Part shown: one piece after another, positions 20,929 to 28,769 of the stretch
How positions within the stretch are numbered: the stretch's first letter is position 1
How the letters are laid out: each line of letters begins with the position of its first letter
Assembly (NCBI RefSeq): GCF_900324475.1
Contig: NZ_LT992502.1
Span: 2,728,001 to 2,792,000, forward strand
Length of the DNA stretch: 64,000 nucleotides
Direction: 5' to 3'
Source: Enterobacter bugandensis
Lineage (GTDB): Bacteria > Pseudomonadota > Gammaproteobacteria > Enterobacterales > Enterobacteriaceae
Position numbers and translations under genes: made by a program
The notes under the pieces: generated by a model
Told to the model about the DNA's origin: nothing
The model's input: only the letters and a program-made list of their open reading frames with translations
The model's database searches: none

Positions 20929-21330
20929 TTATCCCCTTTTACGCAGATAGAACTCTAGATATTTTTTAGGTCTATCCTGAAACGCACGCTCTTTGCCGTA
21001 GTTATAAGCATCGTTAAAATATTTATACGCTTCCTCGAATTGATTTAACTCATAACAGACCATGCCGAGATCGATTAAGGGTGCAGTGTCTATATCCGAT
21101 TCACGTGTCCATAATGTCGTCTCTCCCCATTTCTTCGCCTCAGCGTAATCCGCGAGATCAAAATATGCGCTGTACATGCAGGCAGCGATCCAGTTAGCAA
21201 GTTCCGATTCGAACTTTGGCTCAGGGAGAGCTTGCCAGGCTTTTTGGTATTGCTCTAAAGCCTCGGCGTATTTTTGGTTGTCGTGAAACTCGGTTCCTTT
21301 TTCAATAGTATTTGTTATAGATATTTTCAT
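20929..21330 (-). CDS. TPR protein, Rhs-associated (paralogue 1)
   Basis: About 133 aa with at least two tetratricopeptide-like repeats (YAEALEQYQKAWQALPEP; PLIDLGMVCYELNQFEEAYK). It is highly similar in DNA and protein to the gene at 28167-28610. The start is uncertain: ATG 21330, or TTG 21336, which has the better-spaced AGGA. No signal peptide. Its position beside rhs tips in both copies suggests an immunity or accessory role. Nothing recognisable lies in the 83 bp behind it. Confidence 0.75.
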   Translation of the reverse strand: MKISITNTIEKGTEFHDNQKYAEALEQYQKAWQALPEPKFESELANWIAACMYSAYFDLADYAEAKKWGETTLWTRESDIDTAPLIDLGMVCYELNQFEEAYKYFNDAYNYGKERAFQDRPKKYLEFYLRKRG

Positions 21331-21419
21331 ACTCAAGTGTTTGTCCTTTTAAATAAAAAATTCTTTTATAAGAAACAACCAAACTTAATAAAATGCATTA
21401 CTAAATTATGATTTTTACA

Positions 21420-22172
21420 TTATAAAGTCATTACACTGCAATCTATCATCTTATAGCAAATCTTTTTAAGTATTAATGACTCTATAATATTCCAATCACC
21501 TCCACCAAGGCCAGCTCCTATCCTTGGCATTTGTACTGAAAGACGATTCACTAAAGCAAAGTCAGATAATTTTTCAAGACAGACTTCAAGGGATGCATAA
21601 CATACGCATTGTTTTTTGTCATTGACATTTTTCTTTATACCATTCTGCGCATACATATTAGCAATAAATATGTGCTCTTGAGCATCAACCTTGACAAAAT
21701 CAACCCTCCCTAATTCGGGGATGTTATTTCCTTTAAAACTATTAAGATAATATTCCTTTGCAGCAGGATATTTATTTGAAAGGGACAGAACAAAACCTTT
21801 ACCCCATTTTCCTTTGTTATTCACAATATGAGCAATAACTGTGTTTTTTTTTAAAGGTTCCGCAGCATCGCCTGACAAGTATTTTATTTGTTTTTTTTCC
21901 TGCAATGAACTCGTTGATGTTTGCCAGAAAGTTTCAAATTCCTCATTCGAAATTTCTTCAGCATCACTTAAGTCCAGTTCGCTTTTTTTTCCATCATACA
22001 GCAAAAAACCAACTTTATCGTTTTTATCTAGCAAAGAGGAAGAGGCATAATAATCACCATCTATAATATTTATTTGTCGTGTGGCAACCTCACCTATGAA
22101 TTCATTGAAAATAACTCCTTCACCCGCAATAAAATCAACACTTCCTTTATAATATTTTTTTATCTCAACCAC
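21420..22172 (-). CDS. Macrodomain protein, predicted immunity to the adjacent HYD1 ADP-ribosyltransferase toxin
   Basis: A protein of 250 aa. The C-terminal half (about 96-250) is a macrodomain of the Poa1/DarG-like sort: SGDAAEP, then HIVNNKGKWGKGF for the ADP-ribose pocket, and PRIGAGLGGGDWNIIESLI for the phosphate loop. Residues 1-95 form an unrecognised domain. I prefer GTG 22172: GGAGG lies 4 bases upstream and the start overlaps the toxin stop by 8 bases, a typical toxin-immunity junction. ATG 22208 is possible but would give a 44-bp overlap. I infer that it removes ADP-ribose from the toxin's target or binds the toxin. Confidence 0.82.
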   Translation of the reverse strand: MVEIKKYYKGSVDFIAGEGVIFNEFIGEVATRQINIIDGDYYASSSLLDKNDKVGFLLYDGKKSELDLSDAEEISNEEFETFWQTSTSSLQEKKQIKYLSGDAAEPLKKNTVIAHIVNNKGKWGKGFVLSLSNKYPAAKEYYLNSFKGNNIPELGRVDFVKVDAQEHIFIANMYAQNGIKKNVNDKKQCVCYASLEVCLEKLSDFALVNRLSVQMPRIGAGLGGGDWNIIESLILKKICYKMIDCSVMTL

Positions 22173-23537
22173 AACTCCTCCCACTTTTAACAATTCTTTT
22201 AGAGACATCGAGATCTTTCGTGTTTAAGATCAAGAATATGTTTTTCCGGAGTTCAATCACATCTAAGCCAGTAACATCTATTTCGACAAAATGGCTTATA
22301 CCTTTTAATTTTCTCGCATCACCATATATATCAGCTGCTAATTGGCCGAGAGACATTTTTCCTGTTCCTCCAACATCTTTGAGTGTTCGTCCGCCAATCA
22401 TTTCAGGTCTGATATTAGTGAAATATTGTCCGTCCCCGAAGCGGGCATGTATATCTCCTGATGAAGGTCTAATCACACCACTTTCCATGATAGCTTTCAT
22501 GCCTTCTTCAGTCGTGTAGTGAATCAATGTGTTAGGCGTCAACCCCCACGGATCCACCCACCCCAGCGCATTCGGCGCATACTGGTAAAGGTTCATCCCC
22601 CCCGCCAGCCCTATCGGGTCCTGCTGCGTAAACCGTCCGCAGTCCGGGTCGTAATATCGGAACAGATTGTAGTGCAGCCCTGTCTCACGGTCCAGGTATT
22701 GCCCCTGCATACGCAGGTTCTGAGAATATCCTGATACCTGCGTCTCGCTTTCCCGCAGCAGCTTGCCCCAGGCGCTGTTCACCCCTTCCCAGCGTACCTG
22801 CCCTTCGATATCCGTTATCCGCTCCGGCGTGCCGTTGGGCTGGCAGTGGAACCAGAAGATCTCCGGCGCTTCCACGCCATCAATACGCGCCAGTGGATCG
22901 TAGCTGTCCTGATCGCTGTAGACGTAGGTGAGCGGCACATCCCCGTGAACTTCCTGCAGCAGGCGGAACCCTTCCCAGACAAACCGGGTGGTGACCGGCT
23001 TGCCGGTTGGCTGTCCGCCCAGCATCTGGCGGCGCGTTTTGCTGATGCGTCGCCCGAGCGGATCGTAGCGGAAGCTGACCTGCGTCTGCGGCCTGTTGCG
23101 GTCCCGCGGCTGGCTGATCACCTCCGTCAGACGGTGCTCACCGTCGTAGCGATAGTGCCAGCGGGTCTGGCCGTTATCTTTCTCCACGGTGCGTCCGTGG
23201 ACGTCATAGCACCAGCGAATGCCGTTCAGCTGCGTCAGGCGGTTATGCGTGACCTTCTCAGCAGAGCCTTCGAGCGGGTTACCCGCCGCATCCCAGCGCC
23301 ACTGCTCCTGACCGGGCAGCGTGCCGTCCTGAACCAGCAGGCGCCCGGCGCTGTCGTACTGCCAGCGGGACCAGCGGCGCGGCGACGGGCGCTGGGCATT
23401 GCCGGTAAAGACGTCCCGGCGATGCAGTCGGCCAAGACGATCGTATTCGCTGCGGGTGGTCAGCAGCCCCTGGGTGCGGCTGGTCTCGCGGTGGAGTTCG
23501 TCGCGGGTTAAATTGGAGATCGACAGCTTATTGAGAA
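22165..23537 (-). pseudogene. Orphan 5'-truncated rhs tip with HYD1-type ADP-ribosyltransferase toxin domain
   Basis: The frame is open from about 23537 ([17 protein letters not shown]) to 22165 with no proper start. It is the last ~335 codons of the Rhs core plus a new C-terminus. The core ends DPIGLAGGMNLYQYAP...WVDPWGL, the self-cleavage site. The toxin part has HYTTEEGMKAIMESGVIRP and GDGQYFTNI, matching Tox-ART-HYD1 ADP-ribosyltransferases, and looks complete. Relative to the full-length rhs it lacks 24 codons in frame and is otherwise near-identical over 1 kb. The 5' break lies exactly beside a ychF 3'-end copy. Confidence 0.85.
22539..23535 (-). repeat. Rhs core direct repeat (orphan copy; partner 29609-30675)
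   Basis: About 1 kb of nearly identical DNA is shared between the orphan tip and the distal core of the full-length rhs gene, same orientation, about 7 kb apart. The orphan copy is 72 bp shorter at one internal site, where codons RWDYDY through SWYR are missing. Recombination here would switch the toxin tip of the full-length gene and delete the intervening genes. Confidence 0.88.
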
Positions 23538-23683
23538 CAAGGTGAGCAAGGCGAGAAAGAATCAGGCAAGATGCGTGCGAAAGGGAAAGATTACATCGTT
23601 AAAGATGGCTATGTGATGAACTTCCTGTTTAATGTTTGATTTGTTTTGAATGAAGAAAATCCACGCTTTGGCGTGGATTTTTT
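23538..23683 (+). pseudogene. Second copy of the ychF 3' end plus terminator
   Basis: From CAAGGTGAGCAAGGCG on, this matches the last ~33 codons of ychF, its stop codon, the following TTTGTTTTGA spacer and the terminator hairpin (AATCCACGC-TTTG-GCGTGGATT, 23658-23679). It differs from resident ychF at several codons ([26 protein letters not shown]), so it is not a recent local duplication. Its left edge is fused to the truncated rhs core. Confidence 0.9.
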
Positions 23684-24122
23684 GCGGGGTTAAAACACAT
23701 TCTCTAATAGTTCTGTTTTCATGCTGGGTTCAAAAGGAATGATCTCAACAGTCTCAAGCTTTAACCTCTGAAAAGGATCCTCGCATAATCGTTTTGAAGT
23801 GAGGCAAGACTCTCACACTTAGCGAGAATGACTCCACCGTTTCTTGAGGTCCTTCTTTCGGACGCCAGGAAAATCCCTTCTGCATACCCCTTTTTAAGTC
23901 ACTCAACATGAGCAGGTATCGCTGCGTCGATTTCTTCGAGTGGTTTTATATAGGTCAAAATGACAATGTAAACCGTGCTTATCCTTTGCCACTTAACTCA
24001 GTTTTTTAAACTGCTTGTCGGAACTGCTGATACAGTTCCTCTTTTGCCACTGATTGTTGTTATCATTTTTTGGCGCTTTTGATCTTAATATGCAGGGCCC
24101 GATTGAGTCAACGCGTTACGCT
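23684..24122. repeat. Non-coding flank B behind ychF copy 2
   Basis: About 440 bp without a convincing gene. Parts (GGAATGATCTCAACAGTCTC; GAGGCAAGACTCTCACACTT) correspond to flank A downstream of the real ychF. A 33-codon plus-strand frame at 23908-24009 is too short and unsupported to call. The similarity resumes near 24105 (CAACGCGTTACGCTTCATAT) and runs into the 108-aa gene, whose decayed twin lies in flank A. Confidence 0.6.
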
Positions 24123-24449
24123 TCATATCCCAGGAATAAAACCTGTCATGCCAGCCATTTTTTTTGCTGGATAGCTACAGACAACGACCACTTCCTTTGA
24201 CAGGTTGAATGTTAAGTAATAGAAAATCGCACCTTCAGGAGGTGCAGACCAAAATAGTTTTTCGCCCTGCGCATTGAAGATGGTCAAAACGGTCGGTAAT
24301 GGCTTTGGTTCGCTTAACGCAAAGACTAACTGGCGTGTTGAGTCGACCATTGCATAGACTAAAAATGGCATACTAACCAGTATGTTACTTTCGCCACACG
24401 TCCATTGAAGCAGGTCATTTTCTTTGATGAAATTGAGATTTTTAATCAC
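24123..24449 (-). CDS. Uncharacterised 108-aa protein, Rhs-island gene
   Basis: A small soluble protein with no recognised family. It is beta-rich in appearance (LVYAMVDSTRQLVFALSEPK; AIFYYLTFNLSKEVVVVCSY). The start is GTG 24449 behind GAGGTTAACCT. A decayed copy lies at 20006-20262 in the equivalent place downstream of ychF. It follows the zinc-ribbon-like gene by 16 bp in the same direction, so they may be co-transcribed. A possible immunity protein, but only its location supports this. Confidence 0.7.
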   Translation of the reverse strand: MIKNLNFIKENDLLQWTCGESNILVSMPFLVYAMVDSTRQLVFALSEPKPLPTVLTIFNAQGEKLFWSAPPEGAIFYYLTFNLSKEVVVVCSYPAKKMAGMTGFIPGI

Positions 24450-24465
24450 AGGTTAACCTCAACTT

Positions 24466-24846
24466 TTAAAGTTTAATCTGTTTCAAATCACCTTCAAAAA
24501 GCCCCACAAGATATACCCGATATCGGGCTGGCTGCACTTCTTTATACGTTAATACAGCAGAAAATTCTTTCAAACACTTTGAACAAATGTTTTTCGAAAC
24601 ATCTAATTGGCTTTCATCGTAACTATATTTTTTATATTCACTAACAAACTTCACGCCTCTCATTTTCTTAACCAAAAAGCATTTTACCTCTACAGGGAGC
24701 GTGTCAAACTCATATGAGTTCACTATGGAATAGACTATTACGCCTTCGCATTCAGGGCATGCTATTTCCTTTCCATACTCTATGAAATCATTGTCAATGC
24801 CATCAAGGACTAGTAACTTCTTTTTAAGTCTATTAATTATTTTCAT
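24466..24846 (-). CDS. Uncharacterised protein with two CxxC pairs
   Basis: A protein of 126 aa with CPEC near residue 34 and CSKC near residue 88, spaced like a zinc-ribbon. The N-terminus is lysine-rich. No signal peptide or membrane helix. I do not recognise the family. AAGG lies just before ATG 24846. It sits in the row of small minus-strand genes between two decayed rhs tips, so an immunity role is possible. Confidence 0.7.
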   Translation of the reverse strand: MKIINRLKKKLLVLDGIDNDFIEYGKEIACPECEGVIVYSIVNSYEFDTLPVEVKCFLVKKMRGVKFVSEYKKYSYDESQLDVSKNICSKCLKEFSAVLTYKEVQPARYRVYLVGLFEGDLKQIKL

Positions 24847-24925
24847 TTCTAACCTTTTATTGTGTTAATAGAAAAGTCAGGTGAGAGGAAAATGAAGGCT
24901 TTTATTAATCAATTACATCATATAG

Positions 24926-25402
24926 TCAAACATTCCATTCAATATAAACACCACAATCGAAGCTTTTTTCATTAGATTGTACAACAATTCTACCCCAATC
25001 ATGCTCCCATTGAAATCCATATGGGGGATTGTTAATTTTGAGCTTAGGGCTTGAGGTTATTTCATTCTGAACCCATGATATCAAACGCTGCTGCTCATCC
25101 GATAAATTACTTAGACTAGCCCTTTTATCCCAATCCGCTAGAGTTTTATAAAAACTTCCATCCTTACTAGTAAGGAATATTAATGGAGAAAAAGAAAATA
25201 CTGAAGGCCTCAGTTCCAAAATGAAAACTTGATTTTTCCATTTAATATTATCGATAGCAAAATAAAAAGGACCTACTGTAGTCAATGACGAAAAGAACCT
25301 GTAAAATGCGGAATTTTTAAAAGTATCAACATCTTTTAATTCGATGGGGTAGTTGTTGATTGCTACAAATCCAGTATGAACATCAAGTTTCATTTCTAAC
25401 AT
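24926..25402 (-). CDS. Uncharacterised protein, paralogue of the next upstream gene
   Basis: About 158 aa. It aligns end to end with the product of 25429-25911: starts LEMKLDVHTGFVAINNYPIE versus IELNFKPITGELNIDGLPLK, ends EHDWGRIVVQSNEKSFDCGV versus NFEWGRVSVSYETKSFNHGA. That alignment decides the start: ATG 25402 rather than the TTG at 25444 that opens the frame. Both copies end in a conserved Y-I-x-W-N. Function unknown; a tandem pair of immunity genes is the most likely reading. Confidence 0.75.
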   Translation of the reverse strand: MLEMKLDVHTGFVAINNYPIELKDVDTFKNSAFYRFFSSLTTVGPFYFAIDNIKWKNQVFILELRPSVFSFSPLIFLTSKDGSFYKTLADWDKRASLSNLSDEQQRLISWVQNEITSSPKLKINNPPYGFQWEHDWGRIVVQSNEKSFDCGVYIEWNV

Positions 25403-25428
25403 ATCTAAACCACTTTGTCTGGAAGTGA

Positions 25429-25911
25429 CTACGTTAAATTCCAAACTATATATGCCCCATGATTAAATGACTTTGTCTCATATGAGACTGAAACCCGCCC
25501 CCACTCAAAGTTCCACCTAATGATGTCTGTTTTCGTGGTATCAGGAGTGTCCAGGTTTAGTGATTCTTTCAGCCAATCAGACAAGCTTTTCACTGATTCA
25601 TTTAGCATGTTAATATTAGTTCGGGCATTCCAATCATTAAATGATTTATAGTATTGACTGTTTTTATCAACAAGATGAAGCATAAAAGGAAAACCATAGC
25701 ACACAGGGCGTATAGTAACTTGAAATTCTCTTTCAAAAAACGCTAGTGAGTCAACAAGGTAGTGATTTGGTATGATTTTCTTTATAGCTCTCTGCTTTAC
25801 TAATCCGTGGTATAAATCACACCTACAAAAGCCTTCTTCAGTATCAATTTTCAAAGGCAGACCATCAATATTTAGTTCACCTGTGATCGGTTTAAAATTT
25901 AATTCAATCAT
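25429..25911 (-). CDS. Uncharacterised protein, paralogue of the next downstream gene
   Basis: A soluble protein of 160 aa with the same layout as its neighbour: beta-rich start, central aromatic segment, C-terminal FEWGRVSVSYETKSFNHGAY. It starts at ATG 25911 with AGGGC upstream. The pair has diverged to about one third identity by eye, so the duplication is old or both were acquired. No recognised family. Confidence 0.75.
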   Translation of the reverse strand: MIELNFKPITGELNIDGLPLKIDTEEGFCRCDLYHGLVKQRAIKKIIPNHYLVDSLAFFEREFQVTIRPVCYGFPFMLHLVDKNSQYYKSFNDWNARTNINMLNESVKSLSDWLKESLNLDTPDTTKTDIIRWNFEWGRVSVSYETKSFNHGAYIVWNLT

Positions 25912-25962
25912 GTTGCCCTATTCTAATTTTGAATGCCGATCACGAGATTGTAACTAAATCAA

Positions 25963-26106
25963 CTACAACATGATGGCATCCATATAAAGAAGCATTTCCG
26001 CGTACAGATTACAGGTGTTATATGCAAGGCTCACACTGCATTTTCCACTACGCAAATAAAATGCATCTGCATCAATTATTGCATTACGCCAAACCGTTAT
26101 AACCAT
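25963..26106 (-). CDS. Possible 47-aa protein or gene remnant
   Basis: A short open frame from ATG 26106 reads MVITVWRNAIIDADAFYLRS, then Cys-containing KCSVSLAYNTCNLYAEM, to a TAG at 25963. It fills most of the 225-bp gap between two gene groups. No ribosome site is clear. It may be the stump of an immunity gene or chance. Confidence 0.3.
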   Translation of the reverse strand: MVITVWRNAIIDADAFYLRSGKCSVSLAYNTCNLYAEMLLYMDAIML

Positions 26107-26135
26107 TTCAATCTAATCTACATGACAATAAACCC

Positions 26136-26384
26136 TTATTGCCAATGGTGCAATAAATCAATCCACATTTCTTTTTCTCCAAAGATAAATTTAATGTTAT
26201 CTCTATTTTCTTTTACATACTGCATGTACGTTTCATAAATAGCTCTTATAGTCACGGTTTTTTCAGAGCCAGAACCTTCAATTAAAGTCATCAGTTTTTC
26301 TAAATAAATTGATGAATCCACTCTTTCGTTGAAAAAAACCTTGAGATAATCGAGTACTTCATCATATGAATCGTAATTGATTAT
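26136..26384 (-). pseudogene. Immunity gene of the decayed TreTu-like tip; start codon apparently lost
   Basis: An 82-codon frame runs from 26384 to 26136 (INYDSYDEVLDYLKVFFNER, then MTLIEGSGSEKTVTI and ending DLLHHWQ). It follows the toxin end with overlap, as immunity genes do, and GGAGG sits at the right distance. The codon at the expected start is ATA, so the toxin end reads GAATAATC. A single G-to-A change from GAATGATC would explain both the loss of ATG and the TGA-to-TAA change of the toxin stop. The first usable start is GTG 26321, which would give 61 aa. Confidence 0.6.
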
Positions 26385-26807
26385 TCCTCCGGAAGAATAT
26401 GAATTTTGTCGAAAGTAATTGTCCGTTTGTCTGCATGCATTTGTTCTACGCCACCCTTTCCATATTGCGGATAAGCATGCGTAAATTGTTCTAATGGTGC
26501 ACCAATTTCATCTCCAAACATTCTTGGATGCCTCTCTTGAGGAGTACCGTTTTCATAAAGTTGCAATGTATCAAACGTTCCTCTAATCCTTGCATCACTC
26601 CAAGAGACATCCGCTGGTAAAGTTGGAGCAACCTTATCGGGACCTTTTATCTAAAACGCATCACGAGTAGCTTTACCCGTTTCAAATTTTTCGAATCCAA
26701 AATACGTTACTGGCACTTGTTTTGTTTCGAGAAGACCAGGAACCCATTTATCTAAACTGCCATCGTCATTCAAATATCGAACATAACGATAAGCAGTTGA
26801 AGGCATA
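26381..26807 (-). pseudogene. Decayed orphan Rhs toxin tip, TreTu-like
   Basis: The frame begins beside the third ychF fragment with [16 protein letters not shown] and ends HILPEE at 26381. It aligns with the tip of the full-length Rhs ([11 protein letters not shown]...; SYFGYTKYKSAHEARDAYQ; WSDARLLGEFDTLQL; SAYPEYGKGG). One codon after RDAF is TAG where the homologue has CAG (Gln), so the toxin is interrupted. From memory, this pattern belongs to the family called TreTu, ADP-ribosyltransferases acting on EF-Tu; that naming is uncertain. The whole Rhs core is missing. Confidence 0.75.
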
Positions 26808-26938
26808 GAAGCAGGCAAGTTTCGTGCAGAAGGGAAAGATTACATCGTTAAAGATGGCGACGTGATGAACTTCCTGTTTAACGTTTGATTGGTTTTGAAT
26901 TGGTGAGAAAAATCCACACCAAGGCGTGGATTTTTTTA
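26808..26938 (+). pseudogene. Third copy of the ychF 3' end plus terminator
   Basis: GAAGCAGGCAAGTTTCGTGC onward matches the last 26 codons of ychF ([20 protein letters not shown]), the stop and the terminator, here AATCCACACC-AA-GGCGTGGATT with one mismatch in the stem (26911-26932). It is closer to resident ychF than copy 2. The left edge is fused to the TreTu-like tip at its MPSTAY codons. Confidence 0.88.
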
Positions 26939-26949
26939 TTGCGAGTCTA

Positions 26950-27423
26950 TCAATAGATAACTAGTTTTCCCGCTGGCCAAATACCTGACCATCCACAAGG
27001 CATATGACTAGCTTCATAAACATTAATCAATCCATTAAAAAAGAACGGCTCTCGTAGTAAAGAACTATACGCATCTTCAAGCAAGTAATTGACAAGATCC
27101 CATTTTAAGCTCTCAATCATTGAGATTTTCTCAGACTCTGGGAAGATTATTTTTGGGGTAATATCAATCTCCACAACTTTCTTCGCTTCTTTGACCAAAT
27201 AGTTCCAGTATTGATATTTTTCAGTGTGTTTTATTGCGAGATAACCCGTTATTTCATTAACAGCCTCTAGGGTGGCACTCTCCCATTCATCACTATTGAG
27301 GCTTTTTATAAACAAGCTAAGGGACTGAGCCTGGAGAATCACAGGGAGTGTCGTCGCCTTACCAAGATTAACAAACCAATTAATTTTATTTAACCTATCT
27401 ATTGCTAGCTGGGATATTTTCAT
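26950..27423 (-). CDS. Uncharacterised 157-aa protein, likely immunity protein
   Basis: Soluble, mainly helical protein whose end SHMPCGWSGIWPAGKLVIY is a distinctive aromatic/Gly-rich motif that I associate with small proteins downstream of rhs genes, though I cannot name the family. It starts at ATG 27423. Last gene before ychF copy 3, on the same strand as the rhs genes. The 171-bp gap on its upstream side holds no recognisable gene. Confidence 0.72.
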   Translation of the reverse strand: MKISQLAIDRLNKINWFVNLGKATTLPVILQAQSLSLFIKSLNSDEWESATLEAVNEITGYLAIKHTEKYQYWNYLVKEAKKVVEIDITPKIIFPESEKISMIESLKWDLVNYLLEDAYSSLLREPFFFNGLINVYEASHMPCGWSGIWPAGKLVIY

Positions 27424-27594
27424 GTTTTAACCTGATTTATTCATCCTGGGATCCACGGTATGTTCATAGCACCAAGCGCCATGCTGTTTTATAATAAAAC
27501 TCTATGATCTGCGTTACAGAGTCTTATTAAAATTAAGAATATAAAAATAACAGCAATAGAATTAAATAAATTGATTAAATTTTTTAAATGTACT

Positions 27595-28077
27595 TTAAGA
27601 AAGATTCTCTTCTGCAACTAATTGGTTAACAAAGTTAGCAAATGAATTTGTCAGATATCTTTGAAGTTTTGTGTGATTCTCTTGCATAGTCAAATCCTCA
27701 TCAAAAGAATCTGAAGCATAATATACAATTGAGTAATTATCTAAATCCAGGCAGAAAAAATTCCCTCCCCAATCATTTGCGAAAGGAAGCAGGTTTTGAG
27801 GAATCACTTCTCTATCCACCATGCTGATATAGCAACTGTCAATAAAAGATCCAGGATCATCATTTGTCTGACCATTATAAACAAATGACTTAAACGCAGC
27901 CACCTCTATAGGCTCAAAATTTTCATCACCGTCCCACCAACTTTTCTCTGGAGTGCCACCATTAAATTGCAGATAATGTGAAACGAAATCATCCGGAAGA
28001 GTAATAGATAATTTCTCTTCCGTTTTAGCAATATCTGTACGTCCTATCTTTTTTTCACAGTTAATGATATTATTCAT
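27595..28077 (-). CDS. SMI1/KNR4 (SUKH) family immunity protein
   Basis: A 160-residue protein with the SUKH layout: an N-terminal helix and TEEKLSITLPDDFVSHYLQF-NGG, a central WWDGDENFEP, then LLPFANDWGGNFFCLDLDN and a C-terminal helix (SFANFVNQL). SUKH proteins are the most widespread immunity family of polymorphic toxin systems, protecting mainly against nucleases and other cytosolic toxins. No matching toxin gene lies next to it, so it appears to be an orphan kept in the displaced array. Confidence 0.85.
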   Translation of the reverse strand: MNNIINCEKKIGRTDIAKTEEKLSITLPDDFVSHYLQFNGGTPEKSWWDGDENFEPIEVAAFKSFVYNGQTNDDPGSFIDSCYISMVDREVIPQNLLPFANDWGGNFFCLDLDNYSIVYYASDSFDEDLTMQENHTKLQRYLTNSFANFVNQLVAEENLS

Positions 28078-28166
28078 AAGTATGTAGCTTAATGACGATT
28101 CTTCGTAATAAATTACGTGGAAAACGCTTATTCTAGCTGTCTAAGTAACGTAATACAGCGAGGCCT

Positions 28167-28610
28167 TCACGTTATTTTGCATAAATAAAATTCAAGATAT
28201 TTTTTAGGCCTATGCTTAAACGCACGCTCTTTGCCGTAGTTATAAGCATCGTTAAAATATTTATACGCTTCATCACATTGATTCAACTCGTAACAGACCA
28301 TCCCGAGGTCGATTAAGGGCGCAGTGTATATATCCGATCCACGAGTGCGTAACGTCACCTCTCCCCATTTCTTCGCCTCCGCATAATCCGTGAGGTCATA
28401 ATAAGCGCTGTACACACACGCAGCGATCCAGTTAGCAAGTTCCGATTCGAACTTTGGGTCAGGAAGAGCTTGCCAGGCTTTTCGGTACTGCTCTAAAGCT
28501 TCGGCGTATTTTTGGTTCTCGTGAAACTCTATTCCTATTTCAACAAGAGATGTAACTCTTTTTTCATCGAATTTATAGCATACATTTTTCATATGTTTAT
28601 TCATTATCAT
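28167..28610 (-). CDS. TPR protein, Rhs-associated (paralogue 2)
   Basis: A 147-residue protein almost identical over its last ~115 residues to the product of 20929-21330 (FHENQKYAEALEQYRKAWQA; AYKYFNDAYNYGKERAF). The N-terminal 25 residues differ. The start is uncertain among ATG codons at 28610, 28604 and 28592. A TPR-like helical fold; function unknown. Two near-identical copies flanking the displaced tips give another pair of recombination points. Confidence 0.75.
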   Translation of the reverse strand: MIMNKHMKNVCYKFDEKRVTSLVEIGIEFHENQKYAEALEQYRKAWQALPDPKFESELANWIAACVYSAYYDLTDYAEAKKWGEVTLRTRGSDIYTAPLIDLGMVCYELNQCDEAYKYFNDAYNYGKERAFKHRPKKYLEFYLCKIT

Positions 28611-28616
28611 TCGAAA

Positions 28617-28682
28617 AGAGACCTCCTTGCCTATATAAAAGGGATATCAGCGATAAATGCCTTCATAAGCAATGAGGTCTCT
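28617..28682. repeat. Long inverted repeat upstream of TPR paralogue 2
   Basis: Arms AGAGACCTCCTTGC (28617-28630) and GCAATGAGGTCTCT (28669-28682) pair at 13 of 14 positions, separated by 38 bases. It could be a transposon-end relic or an RNA structure; no transposase is nearby. Confidence 0.4.
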
Positions 28683-28769
28683 AAAAGAGTGAGTTTTGAT
28701 TGTTAACTAACCAAAAAAGAATTATTTAAAACCTTCTGCCTCAACATCCTTATACAAACCCCAGCATAA

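Noticed and set aside
23908..24009. 33-codon plus-strand frame in flank B
   Set aside because: Too short, no ribosome site, not preserved in flank A.
19651..26938. ychF 3' ends as att sites of an integrative element
   Set aside because: No integrase or recombinase gene is visible, the copies differ in length and sequence, and their edges coincide with truncated rhs frames. Displacement by recombination explains them better.
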